Shown: positions 1 to 7,042 of the stretch, piece after piece | Layout: the number at the start of each line of letters is the position of its first letter | Numbering within the stretch: the stretch's first letter is position 1 | NCBI GenBank assembly: GCA_031274465.1 | Contig: JAISQC010000042.1 | Span: 1-13,789, forward strand | Reading direction: 5' to 3' | Length of the DNA: 13,789 nt | Source: Synergistaceae bacterium | GTDB lineage: Bacteria; Synergistota; Synergistia; Synergistales; Synergistaceae | Program-made: the position numbers and the translations under genes | Notes under the pieces: generated by a model | Told to the model about the DNA's origin: nothing | Database searches by the model: none | The model's input: only the letters and a program-made list of their open reading frames with translations

Positions 1-645
1 AACGGCCTGAAATGCATGGATCCCGCCTCGACGTGGGTGGGGCCGAGGGTCGAGATCGAGCCGGACGTCTTTTTGGAGCCGGGGGTGCAGGTGTGGGGCA
101 AATCCCGCCTTGCGGACGGCTCGCGGGTCGGCGCGTGGTCAACGCTTCGCGACGTCCGGCTCGGGGCGCGTTCTGAGATATTGGGTCCTTCGGTCATATC
201 GGACTCGGACATAGGCGAAGACGCGCAGATAGGGCCTTTCGCGTTCCTGAGGGGCGGCGTCGAGGTCAAAGGCGGCGCGCGGATCGGTCGTTTCGTCGAG
301 GTCAAAAACAGCGTCCTCGAGGAAAACGTGAAGGCGCTTCACCTGTCGTACATAGGTGACGCGACGGTTGGCAGGGGCACCAACATAGGAGCGGGGACCG
401 TCACATGCAATTACGACGGGGAGAACAAAAACGCTACGTCGATAGGGGAAGACTGCTTCGTCGGCAGCGACACCATGTTCGTAGCCCCGGTGTCGATGGG
501 GAACCGCGCCTCTACGGCGGCGGGTTCCGTGATAACCAGGGACATCCCCGACGGGGCTCTGGGCATAGCCCGCGAGCGCCAGACAAACGTCGACGGTTGG
601 GTGGGCCGGAAAAGCATCATCCGGGGTAAGCCGGACAAATCGTAA
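1..645 (+). CDS. glmU: GlmU C-terminal part, bifunctional UDP-GlcNAc synthase (5' end outside window)
   Basis: This is the acetyltransferase half of GlmU. GlmU acetylates glucosamine-1-phosphate and uridylates GlcNAc-1-phosphate to give UDP-GlcNAc for peptidoglycan and other envelope polymers, in the cytoplasm. The frame is open from base 1, so the N-terminal uridyltransferase domain lies upstream and the ATG at 16 is only an internal Met. The fragment shows left-handed beta-helix hexapeptide repeats (IGEDAQIGPFAFLRGG, IGRFVEVKN, VGRGTNIGAGTVTCNYDG). The motif HLSYIGD at about 340-360 supplies the presumed catalytic His (codon 340-342), and the Arg, Lys, Tyr and Asn positions known from the E. 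coli active site are kept (LRGG, VEVKN, SYIGD, CNYDG). The C-terminus is intact and ends at a TAA that overlaps the prs ribosome binding site, so the two genes are probably co-transcribed. Identification is secure. Confidence 0.95.
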   Translation, partial: NGLKCMDPASTWVGPRVEIEPDVFLEPGVQVWGKSRLADGSRVGAWSTLRDVRLGARSEILGPSVISDSDIGEDAQIGPFAFLRGGVEVKGGARIGRFVEVKNSVLEENVKALHLSYIGDATVGRGTNIGAGTVTCNYDGENKNATSIGEDCFVGSDTMFVAPVSMGNRASTAAGSVITRDIPDGALGIARERQTNVDGWVGRKSIIRGKPDKS

Positions 646-650
646 GGAGG
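644..650 (+). promoter_or_regulatory. Ribosome binding site of prs
   Basis: AAGGAGG lies 8 bases before the prs ATG and shares two bases with the glmU stop codon TAA (643-645). It is a near-perfect Shine-Dalgarno sequence and fixes the prs start. The overlap with the upstream stop suggests translational coupling. Confidence 0.85.
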
Positions 651-658
651 GCCAGCCG

Positions 659-1651
659 ATGGAGTCTGCCTCCAGAGACATCAAAATTTTTTCGGGCAGC
701 GCGCACGAGAGTTTCGCCAGGGAGATATGCAAGACGCTCGGCATCCAGATGTCGGAGAGAAAGATATTCCGCTTCTCGGATGGGGAGATAGGGCTGGCGC
801 TGCAGGAGAGCGTGAGGGGGACCGACGCTTTCATAATCCAGCCGACCTGCGCCCCCGTAAACGAAAACCTGATGGAGCTGCTAGTCATAGTGGACGCCAT
901 GAGACGGGCGTCGGCCTACAGGGTCAACGCGGTGCTGCCATATTTCGGCTACGCGAGGCAGGATCGCAAGGCGCGCGCCAGAGAGCCGATCACGGCGAAG
1001 CTCGTCGCGAACCTCATCGAGCACGCCGGCGCCGACAGGGTGGTGACGGCTGACCTGCACGCCGGGCAGATACAGGGTTTTTTCGACATCCCGGTGGACC
1101 ATCTGACCGGCATACCGCTTCTTGCGTCGCATTTCAAGAGGATACTGAAACCCCAGCTTCAGGAGGGGCGGGTTATCGTGGTCTCGCCCGATATCGGCGG
1201 CGTCGTCCGCGCTAGAAGCTTTGCGGAGCAGATACACGCCGAGCTTGCCATAGTCGACAAACGGAGGTCGTACGACGTGGCGAACCAGAGCCGGGTCATG
1301 GAGATAATCGGCGAGGTGGGCGGCAAGATCGCCATACTGGTCGATGACATAATAGATACCGGCGGCAGCATCGTGAACGCCGCCAACGCCCTTTTGGAAT
1401 CCGGCGCGGAAAAGGTGTACGCGTGCGCCGTTCACGGGGTCCTCTCGGGCCCTGCGGCGGACCGCATAGAAAACTCGTCGATGGAGGAGCTGGTGCTCAC
1501 CGACACCATACCGCTGGAGCAGGGGAAAAAGCGGCAGAAGATAACTACGATGTCGATCGCGCCGCTCTTTGCCGAGGCCATCCGCAGGATTCACCTCGAC
1601 CATTCGATAAGCATCCTCTTCCAGCCGAAGCCACGGCGAAGAGAGCAGTGA
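659..1651 (+). CDS. prs: Ribose-phosphate pyrophosphokinase (PRPP synthase)
   Basis: Class I PRPP synthase, 330 residues (family usually about 310-320). It transfers pyrophosphate from ATP to ribose-5-phosphate, giving PRPP for purine, pyrimidine, His, Trp and NAD synthesis in the cytoplasm. Visible motifs are the N-terminal FSDGEI, the flexible catalytic loop YARQDRKAR (residues 98-106), ADLHAGQIQGFF starting at residue 131 with the ATP/metal-binding His134, and the PRPP loop VDDIIDTGGS starting at residue 228. Both halves of the duplicated phosphoribosyltransferase-like fold are complete. The ATG is chosen for its strong ribosome binding site. The position directly after glmU matches the glmU-prs pair of Bacillota, where both products serve sugar-nucleotide and nucleotide supply. 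A short basic tail (KPRRREQ) extends slightly beyond the usual end. Confidence 0.97.
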   Translation: MESASRDIKIFSGSAHESFAREICKTLGIQMSERKIFRFSDGEIGLALQESVRGTDAFIIQPTCAPVNENLMELLVIVDAMRRASAYRVNAVLPYFGYARQDRKARAREPITAKLVANLIEHAGADRVVTADLHAGQIQGFFDIPVDHLTGIPLLASHFKRILKPQLQEGRVIVVSPDIGGVVRARSFAEQIHAELAIVDKRRSYDVANQSRVMEIIGEVGGKIAILVDDIIDTGGSIVNAANALLESGAEKVYACAVHGVLSGPAADRIENSSMEELVLTDTIPLEQGKKRQKITTMSIAPLFAEAIRRIHLDHSISILFQPKPRRREQ

Positions 1652-1693
1652 CCGCGCGAATTGCAAATTACTGATGAAAGCAACAGCATACCC

Positions 1694-1700
1694 GAGGAGG
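1694..1700 (+). promoter_or_regulatory. Ribosome binding site and AT-rich leader of rplY
   Basis: GAGGAGG sits 9 bases before the rplY ATG, followed by the A/T-only spacer AATAAATAA. Such an unstructured spacer is typical of strongly translated ribosomal protein genes. It lies in the 58-base gap 1652-1709, one of only two gaps above 50 bases in the window. I found no convincing promoter in that gap. Confidence 0.8.
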
Positions 1701-1709
1701 AATAAATAA

Positions 1710-2363
1710 ATGGCAGTAAAGATGAAATTCTCAAACCGCACCGACACAGGCAAAGGCGCGTGCCGGAGAATGCGCGTGAATGGCGTGGCGCCCGCTGTTT
1801 TCTACGGGCCGGAATACAAGGACAGCGTCGTCGGGTCGTTGGACGCGAAGGAGCTGTCCCGCGTGGCCGACGCGCCAAACTGGGAGACCAGCATGATCGA
1901 CCTCGAGATGCCGGACGGGCGCGTCGAGATGGCCCTGCTCCGCAACGTCCAGCGCCACGTCATCAGCCGGAAAATCCTTCACGTGGACCTCTACCAGCTG
2001 ATGAAGGGGCACAAGGTCAGGGTAGCCGTCCCAGTCAAGGTGGTAAACAAGGACATCTCGGTCGGCGTCAAAATGGGCGGGGTGCTGGAGCAGCCGGTCC
2101 GCGAGGTCGAGATGCAGGTCCTCCCCCGCGAGATGCCTTCGGAAATAGTCATCGACACCGCGAAGATGACGCTGGGCAGCGAGGTCTTCGTGCGCGACCT
2201 GGAAATGCCGGAGAGCGCAGACCTCATAACGTCCGGGGACGCGATAGTGGTCATGGTGTCCCGCCCGAGGTCGATGGCGGAAGCGCCCGAGGAAGCAGTG
2301 CCGGACGAGGCCGCAGAGGTCGAAGTGGTGGGCAGGGGCAAGCGCAAGGAAGACGAGGAATAG
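1710..2363 (+). CDS. rplY: 50S ribosomal protein L25, long CTC/TL5 form
   Basis: Ribosomal protein L25 of the general stress protein Ctc type, 217 residues. The N-terminal part (about 1-92) is the 5S rRNA-binding L25 domain: GKGACRRMRVNG, the VAPAVFYGPEY segment, and the HVISRKILHVDLYQL strand typical of the family. Residues about 93-190 form the C-terminal beta domain of the long form (VRVAVPVKVVN, GGVLEQPVREVEMQVLP, PSEIVIDTAKMTLG). An acidic and then mixed-charge tail (EAPEEAVPDEAAE to KRKEDEE) closes the protein and is probably disordered. The protein sits on the central protuberance of the large subunit. The location between prs and pth matches ctc in Bacillus. In B. subtilis ctc is a SigB stress gene; no comparable promoter is visible here. 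Confidence 0.95.
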   Translation: MAVKMKFSNRTDTGKGACRRMRVNGVAPAVFYGPEYKDSVVGSLDAKELSRVADAPNWETSMIDLEMPDGRVEMALLRNVQRHVISRKILHVDLYQLMKGHKVRVAVPVKVVNKDISVGVKMGGVLEQPVREVEMQVLPREMPSEIVIDTAKMTLGSEVFVRDLEMPESADLITSGDAIVVMVSRPRSMAEAPEEAVPDEAAEVEVVGRGKRKEDEE

Positions 2364-2373
2364 AGGGGCGGTA

Positions 2374-2946
2374 TTGAAGCTTGTCGTGGGGCTGGGCAAC
2401 CCCGGCCCCGAATATGCGTGGAGCCGCCACAACGCGGGCTGGCTCGCGGTAGATTCTTTCACGACGCGGATTGAAGCTGGGCCGCCCCGCTCGAAATACG
2501 GCGGGGCTTTTTGGCCCGCGTCGCAGGTCGAAGGCGCGGGCGTCGCCTTCCTGAAGCCCTTCACGTACATGAATCTGAGCGGGAAATCCGTAATCGAGGC
2601 GGTTCGGTACCACGACATTGAGCCGCCCGATGTGCTCGTCGTGTTCGACGATGCGGCCATCCCGTTCGGAACCCTGAGATACAGGGACTCCGGCTCGGCC
2701 GGAGGGCACAGGGGAATGGCCTCCATACTCGGGGCCATTGGGACTCTCGGCGTGCCCAGGCTGAGGGTCGGCGTTGGCGCGCCTCCCGAGGTCATGGAGA
2801 TGCGGGACTGGGTTTTGGGGAAATTCCCGAAGGAACAGAGGGACGCGTGGCCGCAGGTGGAGGAACTGGCTTGGAGCGCCCTTTCGAAGTGGCTCGCCGG
2901 CGCCGCCGGGCAGGGTTTCACGCTTCGCGCCCAATTGCAGGGCTGA
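2374..2946 (+). CDS. pth: Peptidyl-tRNA hydrolase, TTG start
   Basis: Bacterial Pth, 190 residues, the usual length. It cleaves the ester bond of peptidyl-tRNAs released from stalled ribosomes and recycles the tRNA. The start is TTG: it gives the canonical N-terminus MKLVVGLGNPG and has AGAGGGG (2362-2368) five bases upstream, overlapping the rplY stop TAG. Catalytic and binding residues by comparison with E. coli are Asn9 (GLGNPG), His19 (SRHNAG, catalytic), Asn67 (TYMNLSG) and Asp92 (VFDDAAIPFG). The conserved GGHNG loop reads GGHRG, so the residue matching E. coli Asn114 is Arg113. All other signatures are intact, so the enzyme is probably active. The gap to rplY is 10 bases and to mfd 7 bases, so it lies inside the operon. 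Family assignment is certain; the effect of the Arg is unknown. Confidence 0.96.
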   Translation: MKLVVGLGNPGPEYAWSRHNAGWLAVDSFTTRIEAGPPRSKYGGAFWPASQVEGAGVAFLKPFTYMNLSGKSVIEAVRYHDIEPPDVLVVFDDAAIPFGTLRYRDSGSAGGHRGMASILGAIGTLGVPRLRVGVGAPPEVMEMRDWVLGKFPKEQRDAWPQVEELAWSALSKWLAGAAGQGFTLRAQLQG

Positions 2947-2953
2947 CCTGGCG

Positions 2954-5900
2954 ATGAACGAGGGAAACGCCCCCTTCTCGCTTGGTGTCTTAGGCGCGTC
3001 CGAATGGAAGAGAAACATCGCGCTCCACCTGCCGGTGGCGGGGGGGGCGCGGCCTTGGATATGCCGCGGCTTCGAACGTCCCCTGCTCGTCGTTCTGCCC
3101 AATTCCAGGTTCGTTCGCGATTTTTCGGGAGACGCCGATTCGATGCGGGGTTTCGCGGAACTGCCCGCGATACACTCCTTGCCAGAGATCGCGATAGCCT
3201 CGTATTCGGACGATCCTCATATGCTGGAGGCCCAAAAGGCCGCCAGAGGGGAGGCGCTTGGCCGGTGGGCCGATTCGGGCGGGATAATGCTAGCGACCCC
3301 GGGCGCACTCATGGGCCCGGTGTCGCTCGGCGGCGACAGGCTGGCCCTCGCGGCGGGGCCCGGGGCGTCCCGGTCGCGCCTCATCGAATGGCTCGCCTCG
3401 CACGGCTACGAGCGCACCGACATCGTTTGGTCGCCGGGGCAGTTCACCTACAGGGGCGGGATAATTGACTTCTTCGACCCGGCCTCGTCAAACCCGGCCA
3501 GGGTGGAATTTTTCGACGACGACATCGAGAGCATGAGGTATTTCGCCACGGACACGCAGCGCAGCGTCCGAAACGTTTCCAAGATGGAGGTGCGCGCGCT
3601 GTCCTCGCGGCGGGACTCGTCCGCCTTGGATTTTTTCCCCAATGACATGCACGCGGTGTTCGTCGAGCCCTCCGAACTCGAAAACGCGGCGGACAACTAT
3701 TCGTGGCTGCGCCGCGCCGTCGGCGAGGACGGCGAGTGCCTCGCGTCGTCCGATTGGCCCGACATCGAGCGCGCCTGCGCCGATTACCCCAGAGTGAGGG
3801 TCACGGCAGGGGTCGAGCGGGCCGAGCGCAAAAGCGGCATAATGGGCCTGCCGAATTTCAGGGGCAGGCGGCGCGACCTCGAGGCGTACTGTTCCGACAT
3901 GGAGTCCCGAGGCGTCGCGGTCGTCCTCGTATCGGAAGTCGAGCATTTCAGAAAATGGGGAGACGAGCGGGGTTATCGCACCTTGGCGGGCGGCGTGTCG
4001 GAAGGCTTTTGCGACACGTTCGGCGGGACGCTCCTGATAGGCGACCTAGAGATGTCCGGGCTTGCAGTGGGCGGGCGCGCCGCCGAGGCGAGGGTGCCCC
4101 TAGACTGGGGCGACAGGCTGATGCCGGGGCAGTGGGTAGTGCACGAGGACTACGGGGTCGCGCGGTTTTTGGGCGCAGAGCAGATCGAAGGGCCGGACGG
4201 GACGCAGGAATACCTCGTCCTCGAATATGCCGAGGAGCGGAAGCTCAAGATACCGGTCATGCACTTTAACAGGATATCCCCGTACAGGACGTACCCGGGG
4301 ACGGAGCCGGTGGCGGACAGCCTGAGGGGCGGGCAGTGGAAGAAGATGTCGCGCCGCGCCCGGGAGCAGGCCGAAATAGCCGCGCGCTACCTGCTGGACG
4401 TCTACGCGAAGCGGGAAACGGCGCGCGGCAGGGCTTTTGCCGGGAACCAGGCGCTGGAGTCGGAGTTCGAGGCCGCGTTTCCGTGGAAGGAGACTGCGGA
4501 CCAGCTTCGCGCCATCGACGAAGTATCCCGCGACATGGCGCGCCCCGTCCCGATGGACAGGCTTCTCGTGGGCGACGTCGGGTTCGGCAAGACGGAAGTG
4601 GCGCTGCGGGCCGCCGCGAAATGTGTTTTCGAGGGCTGTCAGGTCGCCCTCATCGCGCCGACGACGCTCCTTGCCGAACAGCACCACGCTACGTGGAGCG
4701 CCCGTTTCGACCCGTTTGGGGTCAGGGTCGAAGGCATGTCGCGTTTCGTCGCTCAGTCGAAGCAGAAAAAAATCCTGGAGGACGCAGCCTCCGGGAGGAT
4801 AGACGTTCTCATCGGAACCCACAGGATGTTCGGGGCCGACGTGAAGTTCAAGGACCTCGGGCTCGTCATAGTGGACGAAGAGCACAAGTTCGGCGTGATG
4901 CACAAGGAGCACCTCAAAAACCTCTATCCTGAGGTGGACGTGCTGATGCTGTCTGCGACGCCCATACCGCGCTCGCTGCACATGTCCCTCTCCGGGCTCC
5001 GCGATATGTCGCTGATAGAGACCCCTCCGAGGAAGAGGATGCCGGTGATCACGGCGTCCGGGATGTGGAGGGAGTCGCTCGTCAAAAACGCGGTGATGAG
5101 GGAGCACGCGCGCGGCGGGCAGGTCTTTTACGTGCACAACAGGGTGAGCGGCATCGACCGCGAGGCCATGACGGTGCGCCGGCTGTTTCCGAAGATGCGC
5201 GTCGGGGTGGCGCACGGGAGGATGCAGGAGAAGGTTTTGAAGGAGACGATGGACAGCTTCGCGAACGCCGAACTGGACATCCTCGTCTGCACGACCATCG
5301 TCGAGAGCGGGCTTGACATGCCGAGGGCGAACACGCTGATCGTCAGCGACTCGCAGGACCTGGGCCTTGCGCAGATGCACCAGCTCAGGGGAAGGGTGGG
5401 GCGCAGGGAGGACCAGGCTTACGCCCTGTTCCTGTATCCCGAGGGCGCGATCCTGACGAAAGAGGCGATGGAGCGCATGGAGGCCATAGCCGCCCTCGGG
5501 GAGTTCGGCGCCGGGTACGAGCTTGCGCGACGGGACCTCGAGATTCGGGGCGGGGGCGAGCTGGTAGGCGTGGCACAGCACGGCAACCTCGGACGGGTCG
5601 GCTTCCAGCGCTACTGCGATCTTCTGGAAGAGGCCATCCGCCGGGTCAGGGGGGATTTTCGCGAGAGTACTCAGGTCGAGGTGAGCATCCCGTCCGCGAT
5701 ACCCGGCAATTATCTTCCGCACGAGAGCTTGCGGGTCGCCCTTTACAGGAAATTGCTCTGGACGCGAGAGGAATGCGTGCTCGACGCCCTTCGCGAGGAG
5801 GCCGTCGATCGATTTGGCCCAATGCCGCGCGTGCTGGAGTTCTTGTTCGACGTCGCGAGGATAAGAATACTTGGCCCCGACTGCGGGATAGCCAAGGTTT

Positions 5901-6064
5901 TTTGCGGCGCCTCAGAGACCTCCGTGCAGTTGGCGCCCGGCGCCGCGATGGCGTCATGCGCGCCGCCCGCCGGGTGGTTCAGGCGCGAGCACGGCTTCAT
6001 CGGCCCGGGCGGAATGGAGTCCCTGCGCAGGCTGGTGTCGCACGCAGCCCGCCTTCGGGCGTGA
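2954..6064 (+). CDS. mfd: Transcription-repair coupling factor Mfd
   Basis: Mfd, 1036 residues from this ATG, removes RNA polymerase stalled at DNA lesions and recruits UvrA. The N-terminal part (about 1-380) resembles UvrB but has no Walker A, and includes QFTYRGGIIDFFDP and the FDDDIESMRYFATDTQRS stretch. The RNA-polymerase-interacting CarD-like domain spans about 385-450 (PGQWVVHEDYGVARF). The RecG-like translocase carries Walker A GDVGFGKT (540-547), DEEH (641-644), SAT (667-669) and motif VI QLRGRVGR (810-817). The C-terminal TRCF domain follows (NYLPHESLRVALYRKL, DRFGPMP). The protein is about 100 residues shorter than E. coli Mfd (1148). A longer in-frame start at 2774 lies inside pth and is unlikely. 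No good Shine-Dalgarno precedes this ATG, and it lies 7 bases after pth, so translational coupling is likely. A G8 tract occurs at codons 29-32. Confidence 0.95.
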   Translation: MNEGNAPFSLGVLGASEWKRNIALHLPVAGGARPWICRGFERPLLVVLPNSRFVRDFSGDADSMRGFAELPAIHSLPEIAIASYSDDPHMLEAQKAARGEALGRWADSGGIMLATPGALMGPVSLGGDRLALAAGPGASRSRLIEWLASHGYERTDIVWSPGQFTYRGGIIDFFDPASSNPARVEFFDDDIESMRYFATDTQRSVRNVSKMEVRALSSRRDSSALDFFPNDMHAVFVEPSELENAADNYSWLRRAVGEDGECLASSDWPDIERACADYPRVRVTAGVERAERKSGIMGLPNFRGRRRDLEAYCSDMESRGVAVVLVSEVEHFRKWGDERGYRTLAGGVSEGFCDTFGGTLLIGDLEMSGLAVGGRAAEARVPLDWGDRLMPGQWVVHEDYGVARFLGAEQIEGPDGTQEYLVLEYAEERKLKIPVMHFNRISPYRTYPGTEPVADSLRGGQWKKMSRRAREQAEIAARYLLDVYAKRETARGRAFAGNQALESEFEAAFPWKETADQLRAIDEVSRDMARPVPMDRLLVGDVGFGKTEVALRAAAKCVFEGCQVALIAPTTLLAEQHHATWSARFDPFGVRVEGMSRFVAQSKQKKILEDAASGRIDVLIGTHRMFGADVKFKDLGLVIVDEEHKFGVMHKEHLKNLYPEVDVLMLSATPIPRSLHMSLSGLRDMSLIETPPRKRMPVITASGMWRESLVKNAVMREHARGGQVFYVHNRVSGIDREAMTVRRLFPKMRVGVAHGRMQEKVLKETMDSFANAELDILVCTTIVESGLDMPRANTLIVSDSQDLGLAQMHQLRGRVGRREDQAYALFLYPEGAILTKEAMERMEAIAALGEFGAGYELARRDLEIRGGGELVGVAQHGNLGRVGFQRYCDLLEEAIRRVRGDFRESTQVEVSIPSAIPGNYLPHESLRVALYRKLLWTREECVLDALREEAVDRFGPMPRVLEFLFDVARIRILGPDCGIAKVFCGASETSVQLAPGAAMASCAPPAGWFRREHGFIGPGGMESLRRLVSHAARLRA

Positions 6065-6077
6065 CCGTCCGCTTTTT
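6050..6077 (+). terminator. UUCG-loop hairpin at the mfd 3' end, possible weak terminator
   Basis: CGCC-TTCG-GGCG (6050-6061) forms a perfect 4-bp stem closed by a C(UUCG)G tetraloop, immediately before the mfd stop TGA (6062-6064). A T5 run follows at 6073-6077, but 11 bases separate it from the stem, so this is not a canonical intrinsic terminator. It could slow polymerase, protect an RNA 3' end, or be chance in GC-rich coding DNA. The position just before an apparent promoter for mazG is the main reason to list it. Confidence 0.25.
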
Positions 6078-6130
6078 CATCCGGCCCTTCCTCATGCCGC
6101 CATTTTAACCCTGCGATTTTCCGAATTATC

Positions 6131-6139
6131 TGGTACAAT
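6131..6139 (+). promoter_or_regulatory. Extended -10 promoter of mazG, predicted leaderless start
   Basis: TGGTACAAT matches the extended -10 consensus (TG, one base, then TACAAT with 5 of 6 matches to TATAAT). It lies in the 81-base gap 6065-6145, whose second half (6101-6130) is locally AT-rich. Six bases (6140-6145) separate it from the mazG ATG, so the expected start of transcription is at or next to A6146. No good -35 box is present (CTGCGA at 17-base spacing has 3 of 6 matches), but extended -10 promoters often lack one. Inference from sequence only. Confidence 0.55.
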
Positions 6140-6145
6140 GCCGCC

Positions 6146-7042
6146 ATGAACACGCAAACGGATACGCGCGCGCCCGATGTCGAAACCGGCGGCTGGGACG
6201 GATTGCTGGAGATAATGAAGCGACTGCGCGCCCCGGGCGGCTGCCCGTGGGACGCGGAGCAGACGTTGCCTAGCCTCAGGCGCTATATACTGGAAGAGGC
6301 GCATGAGCTGGTCGAGGCGATTGACGGAGGGATCCCGAGGGATATTTGCGAGGAATGCGGGGACCTTCTGTTGCAGGTGGCCTTCGTCTCTCAGATAGCG
6401 GGGGAGTCCGGGCTGTTCGACGCGGGAGACGTCTGCCGGATGATATGCGCCAAGCTCATCCGCAGGCACCCCCACGTCTTCGCGGGCGCTTCCGTCAACG
6501 GCGCCTCCGAGGTGAGCCGCAACTGGGAGTTGATAAAGGCGGACGAGAGGAAGGGGCGCGACGCCGACAGCTCCGCGATGGCTGGCATCCCCAAGGGGCT
6601 TCCGGCGCTGCTTCGCGCGCTCAGGATAAGCGAGCGCGCGGCCAAGAAGGGGTTCGACTGGGAGGCCGGGGACTTCGAGTCTGTGAGGGGCAAGGTTCTC
6701 GAAGAGCTCGGCGAGTTCAAGGCCGAAGTGGAGCGTTCAGACGCCGTTGCCATGAAAGAGGAGTTTGGCGATCTGATGTTCGCGCTCGTCAATATGTCGC
6801 GGCACCTCGGCATCGACCCTGAGGGCGCGCTGCACGGGGCCAGCGAGAAATTTTCGAGCCGTTTCAGGGACATGGAGGGCATTGCGGCGCGGCGGAATCT
6901 GAGTATGGAGGATATGCCGCTTGACGCGCTCGAAGAGCTGTGGCAATCTGCAAAGAAGATCGAGCGCGATAGAATCGCGATCGACGAGACTGAAGGGGGA
7001 AGGCAATATGTCAACTGCGGAGAAGATAGCGGAGGTTCTTGA
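6146..7042 (+). CDS. mazG: MazG nucleoside triphosphate pyrophosphohydrolase (two-domain form)
   Basis: MazG, 298 residues with two MazG domains, as in the roughly 260-residue E. coli protein. It hydrolyses NTPs and dNTPs to monophosphates and pyrophosphate, clearing aberrant nucleotides. Domain 1 has GGCPWDAEQT and the metal-binding motif E50-E51-x-x-E54 with E70-x-x-D73. Domain 2 has KKGFDWE, E186-E187-x-x-E190 and E206-x-x-D209, followed by FGDLMFALVNMSRHLGIDPEGAL, characteristic of the family. The ATG at 6146 has no Shine-Dalgarno and sits directly after a candidate -10 box, so the mRNA may be leaderless. The last 35 bases overlap the next gene. MazG follows mfd closely in Bacillus as well (yabN, with other genes between). 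The Ser/Gly-rich C-terminal end has no known role. Confidence 0.95.
   Translation: MNTQTDTRAPDVETGGWDGLLEIMKRLRAPGGCPWDAEQTLPSLRRYILEEAHELVEAIDGGIPRDICEECGDLLLQVAFVSQIAGESGLFDAGDVCRMICAKLIRRHPHVFAGASVNGASEVSRNWELIKADERKGRDADSSAMAGIPKGLPALLRALRISERAAKKGFDWEAGDFESVRGKVLEELGEFKAEVERSDAVAMKEEFGDLMFALVNMSRHLGIDPEGALHGASEKFSSRFRDMEGIAARRNLSMEDMPLDALEELWQSAKKIERDRIAIDETEGGRQYVNCGEDSGGS
6993..7003 (+). promoter_or_regulatory. Ribosome binding site of the NifU-like gene
   Basis: The purine run AAGGGGGAAGG ends 4 bases before the ATG at 7008; its AAGGGG part lies about 9 bases upstream. It is inside the mazG coding region, which supports ATG 7008 as the start and a 35-base gene overlap. Confidence 0.6.

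Noticed and set aside
340..360. ALHLSYIGD in GlmU, with Leu before the catalytic His
   Set aside because: The residue before the His varies in the family; the His and the following SYIGD are conserved.
1661..1690. Possible promoter upstream of rplY (TTGCAA with CAGCAT at 17-base spacing)
   Set aside because: The boxes match the consensus at only 4 of 6 and 3 of 6 positions; not better than chance.
2774..2953. N-terminal extension of Mfd by 60 residues from ATG 2774
   Set aside because: This part lies within pth and translates to Arg/Trp-rich nonsense unlike Mfd; the ATG at 2954, after the pth stop, gives a family-like N-terminus.
1731..3308. Long minus-strand open frame (525 codons) opposite rplY, pth and mfd
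   Set aside because: It runs antisense to three recognised genes, shows no domain and has Arg/Pro/His-rich composition expected from reading GC-rich genes backwards.
4874..4885. DEEH instead of DEEQ in Mfd motif II
   Set aside because: E. coli Mfd also has DEEH at this position, so it is normal.
4100..5722. Minus-strand open frame (540 codons) inside mfd
   Set aside because: It lies opposite the conserved Mfd translocase motifs, and its translation is low-complexity Arg/His/Pro/Leu text with no recognisable family.
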